Of a DNA stretch of 64,000 bases, positions 33,219 to 42,203 are shown in pieces. Both the position numbers and the translations under genes were made by a program. The notes beneath the pieces were generated by a model that saw nothing but the letters and a program-made list of their open reading frames with translations, did no database searches and was not told the DNA's origin. The DNA is from Bacillus sp. B-jedd. Its GTDB lineage: Bacteria > Bacillota > Bacilli > Bacillales > Cytobacillaceae. Positions within the stretch are counted from its first letter, which is position 1, and each line of letters begins with the position of its first letter. The DNA is taken from positions 1 through 64,000 of the forward strand of contig NZ_CCXR01000002.1 of the NCBI RefSeq assembly GCF_000821085.1, given 5' to 3'.

Positions 33219-33243
33219 TGACCGTTTGAACAAATCAGTCATT
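33219..33243. promoter_or_regulatory. Candidate YhgD autoregulatory operator and promoter
   Basis: TGACCGTTTGAACAA followed by ATCAGTCATT, embedded in the inverted pair AAAATGAC/GTCATTTT. On the minus strand TTGTTC and TAAAAA spaced by 17 bases form a promoter across the same DNA, so a bound TetR dimer would block it. Confidence 0.75.
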
Positions 33244-33331
33244 TTGTACAAAAAGTAGTATATCAAACTGGTTTTGCAAAAGCAAGGAGTAAATATTCAT
33301 ATCCACTCTCGACGATTCCCAAGCCACCCTT

Positions 33332-33559
33332 TTAGCCCCCCTTTGCAAAATTGCTTTTTAAAGTGATCTCCTGCTGATTCAGCGAGGGGTCACCAGAAAA
33401 TCTTCCAATCTTCCGGCTTGGCAAAAAAGGAGGCACAGGGGGATTGGAAGCAGCATAAACAGGTGAAAATTCCGGAGGCACTCCGGTCTCCATCCTGTAT
33501 GGTGTAAACAGAAGCTGTTGAATCGGAAGGTTCTCAATATTTCTTTTCAGTAGGGCCAC
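33332..33559 (-). CDS. Doubtful small proline-rich protein
   Basis: Up to 75 aa. The only ribosome-binding-like sequence (AAGAAGGTGG) overlaps a GTG, leaving CTG as the well-spaced start. The product is rich in Pro and Ser (PPEFSPVYAASNPPVPPFLP), has no transmembrane segment and no domain I recognise. It fills an otherwise gene-free 490-base gap between yhgD and hemY. It may be non-coding. Confidence 0.25.
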   Translation of the reverse strand: MALLKRNIENLPIQQLLFTPYRMETGVPPEFSPVYAASNPPVPPFLPSRKIGRFSGDPSLNQQEITLKSNFAKGG

Positions 33560-33644
33560 CTTCTTTTTGGTTGATAGTTCATCCTATTCCGCCGGTAGGA
33601 TAATTATCCTTCTTGCACCAATGTACTAAGGGGCCAATTTTGCA

Positions 33645-33682
33645 GACCAAATAAGAAAATGCGCGGGTTTCCCCGCGCATCG
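33645..33682 (-). terminator. Terminator of the hemEHY operon
   Basis: ATGCGCGGG-TTTC-CCCGCGCAT; the minus transcript continues into TTTTCTTATTT. It lies 50 bases after the hemY stop. Confidence 0.85.
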
Positions 33683-33733
33683 ATTAATGCTTCAGCTATG
33701 TTATTAGATATTCAACCATTTTGGGTTCCCCAA

Positions 33734-35161
33734 TTAAGACTGGGATAATTTCAGGTATTCCAAAACATCCCTTACTGCCGCTTCTCCCTGATCAATGCAA
33801 TCCGGCAGACCGACTCCCCCGAAAGAAGCACCAGCAAGGAATACCCCCGGCAATTCCGCCGATAAGTGTTCCCTCAACGTTTCAAGCCGCTGCCTGTGGC
33901 CGACGGTGTATTGTGGCATGGCATCCTTCCACCTTGAAACAATGACAAATTCAGGGATGCCCTCAATTTTCATTATTTTATTCAAGTCTTCCAGGACGAT
34001 CCTCACGATTTGGTCATCAGATAAATCGACGATTGTATCATCGCCGGACTTCCCTACGTAGCAGCGTAGCAGCGCCTTTCCTTCCGGTGCCGCATGGGAC
34101 CACTTTTTATGCGTCCACGTACAAGCGGTGATCGTATAATCGGCATTCCGTGAAACGACGAACCCTGTCCCGTCAATGTCCTCTTTAATCGCGCTTTCCG
34201 GGAACGCCATCGCGACTGTTGCAACCGATGTGGAAGGTACGTCCTTCAACGGGTCGAAAAAGCTGTATTCCGAAAAGATCGACTGGGCCGCATGATGGGG
34301 AACGGCTGAAATAATACAGTCAGCAATCAGGGACTCCCCATTGTTCAAGACAACTTCATAGAAGCCGTCTTCCTTCGCAACACTCTTTACTTTCAGTCCT
34401 TTTAAGATGGAATTGGGCTCCAGTTTTGCTTCAATAGCCTCTGCGAACGATTGCAGGCCTGTCTTGAAGGTAAGGAATCCGCCGCTTCTTTTTTTGCCGC
34501 TTTCATCCCGTTTTTTGGCCGGGGCTGGAGAAGACTTTTTCATGCCGAGAATCAGACTGCGGTTTTTCTGTTCCACTTCGTAGAACTGCGGGAATGTCGC
34601 CATCAGGCTCATTTGGTCGATATCCCCTGCATAAATACCCGACAGCAGCGGCTCGATAAGGTTTTCCACCACTTCATTCCCGAGTCTCCGCCTGAAGAAG
34701 CGCCCTAATGACTGATCCTGTCCCGCAGGTGATTTTGGCAAAATAAAATCGGCTGCCGCGCGCAGTTTTCCCGGCACTGAAAATAAACCAGTCGTAATAA
34801 ATGGGCCAACTTCAGTCGGAATCCCCATAATGGAACCGCCGGGCATTGGATAAAGCTTTTCCTTTACAAGGACATAGGATTTCCCGGTTGAATTGCTGAT
34901 CAGCTCGTCCTTCATACCAACTTCTGCTGCAAGCCTTGACATGCTCGTTTTCCGTGCCAAAAAGGAATCTGGGCCGCGCTCAATGACATATCCGTCCTTG
35001 ATGACCGTCTGCATCTTGCCGCCGAGGCGGTGGGACGCTTCCAAGAGGACTGCTTCAAGAGGCAGGTTCTTTTCGCGTGCTATTTTCTGAAGGTAGTAGG
35101 CAGCTGTCAGCCCTGCCATGCCTCCCCCAATAATTAGGACTCTTTTTTTCCCTTCCTCCAC
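33734..35161 (-). CDS. hemY: Coproporphyrinogen III oxidase (HemY/CgoX)
   Basis: 475 aa from a GTG after AGAAGAGGCG. The FAD-binding N-terminus is VLIIGGGMAGLTAAYYL, and the C-terminal FAD motif AGASFGGVGLPDCIDQGEAA completes the amine-oxidase-like fold. In Gram-positives this enzyme oxidises coproporphyrinogen III to coproporphyrin III. It is last in the hemE-hemH-hemY operon, with hemH 27 bases upstream. Confidence 0.95.
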   Translation of the reverse strand: MEEGKKRVLIIGGGMAGLTAAYYLQKIAREKNLPLEAVLLEASHRLGGKMQTVIKDGYVIERGPDSFLARKTSMSRLAAEVGMKDELISNSTGKSYVLVKEKLYPMPGGSIMGIPTEVGPFITTGLFSVPGKLRAAADFILPKSPAGQDQSLGRFFRRRLGNEVVENLIEPLLSGIYAGDIDQMSLMATFPQFYEVEQKNRSLILGMKKSSPAPAKKRDESGKKRSGGFLTFKTGLQSFAEAIEAKLEPNSILKGLKVKSVAKEDGFYEVVLNNGESLIADCIISAVPHHAAQSIFSEYSFFDPLKDVPSTSVATVAMAFPESAIKEDIDGTGFVVSRNADYTITACTWTHKKWSHAAPEGKALLRCYVGKSGDDTIVDLSDDQIVRIVLEDLNKIMKIEGIPEFVIVSRWKDAMPQYTVGHRQRLETLREHLSAELPGVFLAGASFGGVGLPDCIDQGEAAVRDVLEYLKLSQS

Positions 35162-35188
35162 GGATATCGCCTCTTCTTTGCTTTTATT

Positions 35189-36127
35189 CTAATTTCCGTT
35201 CTTTAACTTATCCATAATGACGGTTGCGATGGCGTCGATAAACTCTTCCTTCGCATTCGGCATTTCCGGACGGTAATAGGCAGCGCCAATTTCGTCCGTG
35301 ACGACTTTACATTCATAATCATTATCATAAAGAACTTCGAGATGGTCGGACACAAAGCCCGCAGGCACATACACGAACGCCTTATAGCCTTCCTTTTCAT
35401 AAAGTTCCCTAGTCAGATCTTGGACATCAGGGCCAAGCCAAGGCTCTGGAGTCTGGCCTGCACTTTGCCAGCCAACAGCATAATTCTTTATGCCTGCCCC
35501 GGCCGCGATCAAATCGGCCGTTTCGTTTAGTTGGTCAGGGTATGGATCACCCGACTGGAGGATCCGTTCCGGCAGGCTGTGGGCTGAAACAATCAGAACA
35601 GCTTTTTCACGTTGATCTGCCGGCATTTTTTCAAATACATCCTTCACCTTTGTTGCCCAATATCCAATAAATTTCGGTTCATCATACCAGCTTTCAACGG
35701 ATTGGATTTGGGGGCCGCCGAGCTTTTCGGCTTCCTCTTTCGCCCGGCCATTATAGGACTTGACGCTAAAGGTGGAAAAATGCGGTGCCAATACGATGCT
35801 GACCGCTTCTTCAATTCCGTCCTCGTGCATTTGTTTCACGGCATCCTCGATGAACGGTTCGATATGCTTGAGTCCAAGGTACATTTTAAATTCAATTTCA
35901 TCCTGAATCGAATTGAGGCGGGCTTCCAGTCCTTCTGCCTGATCCTCGGTAATATGGGAAAGTGGAGAAATACCGCCAATCGCTTCATAGCGCCCCCGCA
36001 GCTCCTCCAGCATTTCAGGAGAAGGCTTCCGGCCGCGCCTGATATGTGTATAATAGCGCTCCAAATCATCGAGGGTATATGGAGTTCCATAAGCCATGAC
36101 GAGGAGACCCATTTTCTTTTTTGCCAT
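35189..36127 (-). CDS. hemH: Coproporphyrin III ferrochelatase
   Basis: 312 aa from the ATG after AAGAGGTG. Active-site His in [12 protein letters not shown] near residue 185 and Glu in [14 protein letters not shown] near residue 265 are the two metal-insertion residues. It inserts iron into coproporphyrin III in the Gram-positive heme route (CpfC). It lies 170 bases downstream of hemE and just before hemY. Confidence 0.96.
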   Translation of the reverse strand: MAKKKMGLLVMAYGTPYTLDDLERYYTHIRRGRKPSPEMLEELRGRYEAIGGISPLSHITEDQAEGLEARLNSIQDEIEFKMYLGLKHIEPFIEDAVKQMHEDGIEEAVSIVLAPHFSTFSVKSYNGRAKEEAEKLGGPQIQSVESWYDEPKFIGYWATKVKDVFEKMPADQREKAVLIVSAHSLPERILQSGDPYPDQLNETADLIAAGAGIKNYAVGWQSAGQTPEPWLGPDVQDLTRELYEKEGYKAFVYVPAGFVSDHLEVLYDNDYECKVVTDEIGAAYYRPEMPNAKEEFIDAIATVIMDKLKNGN

Positions 36128-36295
36128 TTTCCACACCTCTTATTGTCCCGGGTTTAACCGGTGGTTTATGTAGTAGTTTTAATTGATGAATAACCGCAAT
36201 CGGCAGGGATTTCTCCCTGCCGCATGACAATCCCATTCTATTTTGCCAAAAAAAACGGCCGCATACCACCATTTACACTTCTAAAGTAGTGTTAA

Positions 36296-37342
36296 TTATG
36301 AACGGCTTAATTTAGAAGCCGAATATTCATGTACAAACGCGGTGAGCCTTTTTAGTGTTTCCGGGTTAACAGACGGGAATACACCATGGCCAAGGTTGAA
36401 AATGTACCCTGGCTGGGTCATGCCCTGATCAAGAATTTCCCTGGCGCGTTCTTCAATGAACTCCCATGGGGCAAGAAGTATGGCCGGATCAAGGTTCCCC
36501 TGGACAGGCTTATTGACGCCAAGCTTCCGTGCCTCGCTGATCGGCAGTCTCCAGTCCAGCCCGACTACATCAAGAGGCAGGTCGTTCCATTCAACGGCCA
36601 GATGGCTTGCACCAACGCCGAACATGATCAATGGGACATTTTCCTTCCTGAGTTCGGTGAAAATCCGCTCCATGACTGGTTTAATATAATAGCGGTAATC
36701 CGCTACATTTAGGGCGCCAACCCATGAATCAAAAATCTGGATGGCACGCGCGCCAGCTTTCACCTGTGCTTTCACATAAGTGATCGTCGTATCGGCCAGC
36801 TTATCCATCAACGCGAACCACGCTTTCGGCTCAGCGTACATGAATGCCTTCGTTTTATTATAATTCTTTGATGGGCCGCCCTCGATCATATAGCTCGCCA
36901 GGGTAAATGGCGCACCTGAAAAGCCGATCAGAGGCACATTAAGCTGTTCCTGCGTCAGGATTTTGATTGTTTCAATGACATAAGGAACATCTTCCTCAGG
37001 ATTGATTTCTCCTAGTTTTTCTACATCCGCAAGCGACCTGACAGGGTTAGAAATAACTGGCCCGATGCCTGCTTTAATATCCACGTCAACACCAAGCGCC
37101 GGAAGTGGAGTCATAATATCTTTATATAAAATGGCCGCATCGACATTATATTGCTCAACCGGAAGGCGGGTAACATATGCACACAATTCAGGCTGGTGGG
37201 TAATTTCAAACAGGGAATACTTTTCCTTAATCGCCCGGTACTCAGGCTGGGAACGTCCCGCCTGGCGCATATACCAAACTGGAACATGTCCTGTCTTCTC
37301 ACCCCTCGCTGCCTTCAAAAATGTCTCATTGATTTCTCTCAT
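36296..37342 (-). CDS. hemE: Uroporphyrinogen decarboxylase
   Basis: 348 aa from the ATG after AAAGGTGG; an upstream in-frame GTG is inside that site. It has the family signatures [16 protein letters not shown] near residue 20, catalytic Asp in [11 protein letters not shown], and [17 protein letters not shown] near residue 145. It converts uroporphyrinogen III to coproporphyrinogen III and opens the operon. hmoB, which degrades heme, is divergent about 650 bases away. Confidence 0.97.
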   Translation of the reverse strand: MREINETFLKAARGEKTGHVPVWYMRQAGRSQPEYRAIKEKYSLFEITHQPELCAYVTRLPVEQYNVDAAILYKDIMTPLPALGVDVDIKAGIGPVISNPVRSLADVEKLGEINPEEDVPYVIETIKILTQEQLNVPLIGFSGAPFTLASYMIEGGPSKNYNKTKAFMYAEPKAWFALMDKLADTTITYVKAQVKAGARAIQIFDSWVGALNVADYRYYIKPVMERIFTELRKENVPLIMFGVGASHLAVEWNDLPLDVVGLDWRLPISEARKLGVNKPVQGNLDPAILLAPWEFIEERAREILDQGMTQPGYIFNLGHGVFPSVNPETLKRLTAFVHEYSASKLSRS

Positions 37343-37552
37343 CTCAGTTTCCACCTTTCACAATCTCTCAACTAACATTCTAATATAACCACCATAAAAA
37401 CAAAAACTTTACAGATTTAGTCTCATTTCACTATATCTGTTAATCTGAAAGGTGTACACACCTCCCAACCAACTGTCAAAAAAAAGTCGTATTTACGTTT
37501 GCACATCTGTAATAATCGGGAAAATGAAACAGGGGACTGTTCTGGGCTGCTG

Positions 37553-37740
37553 GATTTGGATAATAAAGCTCTGATTTCGGATAATACACTGCGGGATTTG
37601 GATAATAAAACCCCGAAAATGGATAATACGCTGCTGGATTTGGATAATAAAACCCCGAAATTGGATAATACGCTGCTGAATTTGGATAATAAAACCCCGA
37701 AATTGGATAATACGCTGCTGAATTTGGATAATAAACCACG
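37553..37740. repeat. 42-bp tandem repeat (two 21-bp half units), 4.5 copies
   Basis: Units begin at 37553, 37595, 37637, 37679 and 37721. Each is GATTTGGATAATAAAACCCC, GAAATTGGATAATACGCTGC and a short linker, so the core TTGGATAATA occurs twice per unit, 21 bases apart. Because the length is a multiple of three with no stops, several frames are open on both strands. It is part of the gene-free hemE-hmoB interval (37,343-37,997). Confidence 0.9.
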
Positions 37741-37745
37741 TAAGT

Positions 37746-37867
37746 TGACGCATTAACCGCCAGAAACGATGCATAAGTTGCGGGAAATAGCGCATTAACT
37801 GCCGGAAATGACGCATTAACCACCTGAAATAGCGCATACCCAGCCGGAAATGGCGCATAAAACGCGG
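37746..37867. repeat. Degenerate 21-bp tandem repeat adjoining the 42-bp array
   Basis: Five and a half units of the form TGACGCATTAACCGCCAGAAA with up to five differences, in 21-base register from 37746. It starts within six bases of the end of the 42-bp array but has a different sequence. Confidence 0.8.
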
Positions 37868-37997
37868 TATGCTGCTCGTGCCTCCCAGGAAGAGCCGCTG
37901 AAGAGTCCGCTGCCTCACCCCATTTATTTACGTACGAAGCCGCCATTCTACGGAAAGTTTTCTGCGGCTTAATAATATAGAAGTGGAGCTGATTTGG

Positions 37998-38489
37998 ATG
38001 AATTTGTACATGACTGCGGGAACTTATGATTTTTTGGAAAGGCTGGCTGAAAAGCACAGCGGTGAGAACATGGTGCTTATGACCGGGGAGGACGGCGCGC
38101 TGCTTGTCCACGAGACGGAAGGAAAAACGGTCTTTGCTTCGCCGCGAAAATACGAGGTGCTCGAGTCTGTCGGAGAACTGGGAAATCCGGGAATGGTTGT
38201 GATGAACAATATTCCTGTCACGGAAGAAGGAAAGCCTGTATTTGAATATCGCTTCAAAAACCGTGCCGGAAAAATCGAATCATCGCCCGGTTTCCAGGCC
38301 ATTCGGGTCCTGAGGCCGATTAAATCAAATACGTATGTCATTTTGACAGCATGGGCAGACGAAGCAGCCTTTGAAAACTGGAAAAATTCAAATTCCTTCG
38401 GGAAATCACACGGCGCCCCTAAGGAAGAATCCGGGCCAAGTATTTTTTCCGGTAAATCCTATATCACAAAATACTACATTTCTGAGTGA
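37998..38489 (+). CDS. hmoB: Heme-degrading monooxygenase HmoB
   Basis: 163 aa from the ATG at 37998. The C-terminal ABM domain (residues 65-160) has NNIPVTEEGKPVFEYRFKNR, FQAIRVLRP and the WADEAAFENWKNS helix that carries catalytic features of IsdG-like enzymes; the N-terminal part is family-specific. B. subtilis HmoB (YhgC) sits by hemE in the same way. It opens heme to release iron. Confidence 0.9.
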   Translation: MNLYMTAGTYDFLERLAEKHSGENMVLMTGEDGALLVHETEGKTVFASPRKYEVLESVGELGNPGMVVMNNIPVTEEGKPVFEYRFKNRAGKIESSPGFQAIRVLRPIKSNTYVILTAWADEAAFENWKNSNSFGKSHGAPKEESGPSIFSGKSYITKYYISE

Positions 38490-38519
38490 CGGAACGGGGC
38501 CCTTGCCCCGTTTTTTTCT
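38490..38519 (+). terminator. Terminator after hmoB
   Basis: CGGGGC-CCTT-GCCCCG followed by seven T, directly after the stop codon. Confidence 0.9.
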
Positions 38520-38679
38520 TTGTCGCTATTATTATCCAAAGCGGGATTACTTGCGGCCGGCTTCCTGCTCCCTACCATGCTATTTCCTTTCACCACTTCT
38601 CCCTATTTTCATATTCTGTATTACATCCCGATTGGGTCGTTCGCCTACCCATTAGGATGCATGAAGGGAGGATACCAGC

Positions 38680-40080
38680 ATGGTAGCGGAGCTTACAGCT
38701 CTCCATTGGATATATGTTGTCTTTATCGGCCTTATCATCGGCTTTATGGTCATGCGGCGCGATACATCGCTGATCTGCATCACCGGCATTTTCCTGATCG
38801 CCATCACGGCGACCGGTTCGCTAAGCGGGTCGGTCAGCAGTGTGTTTAATAGTTTCATCTACGCTATCACAGAATTGCTGTCCACAATTCTTGTCATCTC
38901 GATTATTGTGGCCATGAGCAAAACCTTGACCACCACCGGCATCAATGATGTCATGATTTCACCGTTTACAAAACTCATCCGGAATTCGACCCTTGCTTAC
39001 TGGACAATCGGGATTCTGATGATGGTCATTTCCTGGTTTTTCTGGCCATCGCCAGCAGTCGCTCTTCTCGGCGCGGTCCTCTTGCCGGTAGCCATCAGGG
39101 CGGGGCTCCCCGCTCTTGGCGTCGCCATGGCGATGAACCTGTTCGGCCACGGCATCGCACTTTCAGGTGATTTTGTCATCCAGGCTGCTCCGAAATTGAC
39201 AGCAGATGCGGCCGGACTTCCGGTAAGTGAGGTGCTCGGCGCAAGCATCCCTCTTGTTTTCATCATGGGTGCCGTCACAACCCTAACCGCTTTTTATTTC
39301 CTGAAGCGCGATATGAGAAGCGGAAAACTCACAGGCTCAACAGGGGTCGTACCAGGTGGGACTTCACAGCAGGCCAAGACTGGTGAAAATCTCCTTTCTG
39401 CCGGGCAAAAACGCTTCTTCGCCATATTTGTCCCGATCCTTTTTGCCATTGATGTTGCGGTGATGTTTGTCTTGGACCTCCAAGGCGGGGACGCAACAGC
39501 CCTCGTTGGCGGAACATCGATCTTCATTCTTCTCGCCATCACCCTGGCTGCCCATAAAAATAAGGGACTCGAAAAAACAACCGCCTACTTGATTGACGGT
39601 TTCCAATTTGGTTTTAAAGTGTTCGGCCCGGTCATCCCGATCGCTGCTTTCTTCTATCTCGGAGACGCCGGTTTTGGCAAAATCATTGGCGATTACTTGC
39701 CTAAAACCTCACACGGAATCGTCAATGACCTTGGCATCGCCCTGGCTAGCGTCGTTCCATTAAGCAAAGAAATCGCCGCCGTGACGCTTACAACCGTCGG
39801 AGCTATTACCGGGCTCGATGGTTCAGGCTTTTCCGGCATTTCACTAGCAGGTTCGGTCGCCGGACTGTTTGCCGTATCAATCGGAAAGGGAGCGGCAACA
39901 CTTACTGCCCTTGGGCAAATCGCAGGAATTTGGGTTGGTGGCGGAACACTCGTCCCATGGGCGCTAATTCCGGCTGCGGCCATCTGTAATGTCGATCCTT
40001 TCGAACTCGCAAGAAGGAACCTTCTCCCTGTTATTATCGGTCTTACCGTTACAACAATCGCAGCGATGTTCCTTATTTAA
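38680..40080 (+). CDS. Multi-pass permease of the ion-transporter superfamily type, substrate unknown
   Basis: 466 aa, about twelve membrane segments, with GGAGGATACC before the ATG. The re-entrant-like motif WFFWPSPAVALLGAVLLPVAI (about residues 125-145) and the symmetric GVVPLSKEIAAVTLTTVGAIT region suggest a GntP/DcuC/NhaC-like fold with inverted halves. A cytosolic loop (residues 205-240) separates the halves. It is a single gene between hmoB and a PAP2 phosphatase, so context gives no clear substrate; an organic anion is a guess. Confidence 0.65.
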   Translation: MVAELTALHWIYVVFIGLIIGFMVMRRDTSLICITGIFLIAITATGSLSGSVSSVFNSFIYAITELLSTILVISIIVAMSKTLTTTGINDVMISPFTKLIRNSTLAYWTIGILMMVISWFFWPSPAVALLGAVLLPVAIRAGLPALGVAMAMNLFGHGIALSGDFVIQAAPKLTADAAGLPVSEVLGASIPLVFIMGAVTTLTAFYFLKRDMRSGKLTGSTGVVPGGTSQQAKTGENLLSAGQKRFFAIFVPILFAIDVAVMFVLDLQGGDATALVGGTSIFILLAITLAAHKNKGLEKTTAYLIDGFQFGFKVFGPVIPIAAFFYLGDAGFGKIIGDYLPKTSHGIVNDLGIALASVVPLSKEIAAVTLTTVGAITGLDGSGFSGISLAGSVAGLFAVSIGKGAATLTALGQIAGIWVGGGTLVPWALIPAAAICNVDPFELARRNLLPVIIGLTVTTIAAMFLI

Positions 40081-40118
40081 GCTCCTGCCTTTTCTAAAAC
40101 CTTCACTCCTCGCAAAAT

Positions 40119-40179
40119 AAAAAACAGCCTCCATGAACTGCATTCCACTAACGGCGTGCGGTTCACCGAGGCTGTTTTA
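40119..40179. terminator. Bidirectional terminator between the permease and PAP2 genes
   Basis: AAAACAGCCTC-CAT-GAAC pairs perfectly with GTTC-ACC-GAGGCTGTTTT around a loop of about 22 bases. The A-rich left and T-rich right sides serve both convergent genes. Confidence 0.8.
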
Positions 40180-40836
40180 CGTTTGTTTATTAATTGGCGA
40201 AAGCCAGGAATATTTTATCCGCAGCGCGGAATACAGGTAAATCCAGCAGGAAGCCCAAATGAATCCAAAAGCATAACCACCAATCACATCAGACGGATAA
40301 TGCACGTTCAGAATCACCCTGCTCGCCCCAATCAGCAGGATCATGCTGCCAGATAGCCCGTATATCCAGAACTTCGCCTTCCTTCCCGTATACTCTCTCG
40401 TCAAAAAATAAGCAATCAAGATGTAAAGGATGGAACTGACCATTGCATGGCCACTCGGAAAACTTAGGCTTTTCACATGGACAAGGTGCTCAAGGTCGGG
40501 CCGCTCGCGCCCAATCAGCTCCTTTAGCAATTTATTCAGTTCATTGCCGAGGGCCACTCCCATTGCAAATATCCCCATCGCAAAAAAGTCTCGCCGCTTG
40601 AATAGCAGCCACATGAGCACGATGAGCGCTGTAATGCCAACGCCTTTCCTGTCGCCAAGATGGGTGATACTGATAAACAAAGGATCCAGCCCATCCGGCA
40701 CTGGAGCCAGCAGACTTTTGCCAGCAGTATCAATCAGCAGGTGGCGGTCCTGGAGCACGCCCGGAAGAAGCATTAAAATAATCAGGATTGAAAACGCAAT
40801 TCCAATCAGTACGGCTTTCCTTTTTGCAAAATGCAC
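40177..40836 (-). CDS. PAP2-family membrane phosphatase
   Basis: 219 aa with about five membrane segments. The three phosphatase motifs are present: KELIGRERPD near residue 88, SFPSGHAMVS near 103, and ASRVILNVHYPSDVIGG near 165. It likely dephosphorylates a lipid such as phosphatidylglycerol phosphate or undecaprenyl pyrophosphate, as related Bacillus proteins do. Single gene, convergent with the permease. Confidence 0.9.
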   Translation of the reverse strand: MHFAKRKAVLIGIAFSILIILMLLPGVLQDRHLLIDTAGKSLLAPVPDGLDPLFISITHLGDRKGVGITALIVLMWLLFKRRDFFAMGIFAMGVALGNELNKLLKELIGRERPDLEHLVHVKSLSFPSGHAMVSSILYILIAYFLTREYTGRKAKFWIYGLSGSMILLIGASRVILNVHYPSDVIGGYAFGFIWASCWIYLYSALRIKYSWLSPINKQT

Positions 40837-40901
40837 TTATCCAAGCCTCCATTCCCCCAGTGTCCCCTGTCCGATTTCACATCCATATGCTTGCACTCCC
40901 A

Positions 40902-41315
40902 ACAGGCGATTAGACTGATTCTATTCGACCGTACGGTTCGCTAATCAAGCTCACAGGTGAATAGACCGATTCTATTCGACCGTATCGGACCGCTAATCAA
41001 GCTCACAGGTGAATAGACCAAGTCTATTCGACCGAACACCACCGATAATCCAATCCACAGGTGAATAGACCAATTCTATTCGACCGTATCGGACCGCTAA
41101 TCAAGCTCACAGGAGAATAGACCAAGTCTATTCGACCGAACCGAGCCAGTAATCAAGTTCACAGGCGATTAGACCGATTCTATTCGACCGTACGGGTCAA
41201 GTAATCAAGTTCACAGGTGAATAGACCAGTCCTATTCGACCGTACGGTTCGCTAATCAAGTTTACAAGCGAATAGACCAATCCTAATTGACCGCACCTAA
41301 CCGATAGGCGAATAG
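40902..41315. repeat. 52-bp tandem repeat, eight copies, each able to form a hairpin
   Basis: Units start at 40902, 40953, 41005, 41057, 41109, 41161, 41213 and 41264. The core is ACAGGTGAATAGACCGATTC followed by TATTCGACCG and GCTAATCAAGCTC. Each unit contains GAATAGA/TCTATTC or the longer GAATAGAC/GTCTATTC, a 7- to 8-bp stem with a 3-5 base loop. A second palindrome, ACCGTACGGT, is present in some copies. It fills the gap between the PAP2 gene and ecsC; no gene is visible there. Confidence 0.9.
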
Positions 41316-41366
41316 TTCGCTTCCTATCCCCCCGCACAGGACAGGATACCCGCAAGCATTTCCATC

Positions 41367-42089
41367 CTATTCCCGGATACCGTCCTTCAAAATCCTCAGC
41401 CTGTACGCATTCATCGCTGTTTCCCCTAAATGCCCAAGCAGCTTGTTGTTCGCAACCGCCCCGACAACCGCGCCGATTCCGGGAACGAGCTGCAGCATTT
41501 TTGCGAGGTCGATGTAATCCCTGTATTCCTGCTGAAACTCACGCCAATCCATATCAGCGAGTGTCGATTTTCTTTCTTCCCAGTTATCAATAACATCCAG
41601 TGTTTCAAACCGTTTTTCATCGCTGGAAAAAGCAAGCTGAAAGACATGCAGCAGGAACAGCCTTTCTTCATATTTCTCCGTATTGAACCCATAAACCGAA
41701 GCGAGCTCGAACAGGAATTTCATTTTTATCGTCAGAAGCAGCGGGAAGTCTGCCAAGCCAAGCAAAATTCCGCCCGCGCCTGTTCCTGCTCCTTCAATCA
41801 TCGCTGTTTTTTGGAACACATTTATTTTCTTTCTTGCCTCTTCATCCATTCCTTTAAGGGCAAGACGCGGCTCCGAGGGCTTTTTCGTTGTAAAATTCGA
41901 CCCGGCTAGGGTAGCTTTAACCATGCCTTTGATCGCTTCCGTCATGGCGATATGGACTTTTTCCGGTATAAGGCTGTTGACTTTAACTTGAGCTTTCCTG
42001 GACAGCCTGTTGAACATGCTCGATCGCGCGGATAATTTCCGCTTCCACTCGATAACTTCTCCATTCACCGCTTCTTCATATTCTTTCAC
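41367..42089 (-). CDS. ecsC: EcsC family protein
   Basis: 240 aa. The EcsC pattern includes GTGAGGILLGLADFPLLLTIKMKFLF around residue 103 and LVPGIGAVVGAVANNKLLGHLG near the C-terminus; both look membrane-associated. It follows ecsA and ecsB as in B. subtilis. Its role is unknown and it is dispensable for Ecs transport. A terminator lies between ecsB and this gene. Confidence 0.9.
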   Translation of the reverse strand: MKEYEEAVNGEVIEWKRKLSARSSMFNRLSRKAQVKVNSLIPEKVHIAMTEAIKGMVKATLAGSNFTTKKPSEPRLALKGMDEEARKKINVFQKTAMIEGAGTGAGGILLGLADFPLLLTIKMKFLFELASVYGFNTEKYEERLFLLHVFQLAFSSDEKRFETLDVIDNWEERKSTLADMDWREFQQEYRDYIDLAKMLQLVPGIGAVVGAVANNKLLGHLGETAMNAYRLRILKDGIRE

Positions 42090-42172
42090 AAGTTCATACC
42101 CCCTTTTAGAGTATTACCCTCTTTACGTAAAAACAGTTCATTGGTTTCAAAAACAACACCTTTCAACTGATG

Positions 42173-42203
42173 AAAAAAATCCCTTTCAAAGCGAAAGGGA
42201 TCA
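42173..42203 (-). terminator. Terminator immediately after ecsB
   Basis: For the minus transcript ATCCCTTTC-GCTTT-GAAAGGGAT followed by TTTTTT; it overlaps the ecsB stop. It should reduce or block read-through into ecsC, 90 bases further on. Confidence 0.85.

Noticed and set aside
37476..38111. A 211-codon minus-strand frame through the 21/42-bp repeats (Tyr-Tyr-Pro rich)
   Set aside because: No ribosome binding site, it overlaps the hmoB start antisense, and other frames over the same repeats are equally open; kept as a finding, not a gene.
37553..41315. The regular repeat arrays could be CRISPR arrays
   Set aside because: Repeats are directly adjacent with no unique spacers of constant size, and no cas genes are nearby.
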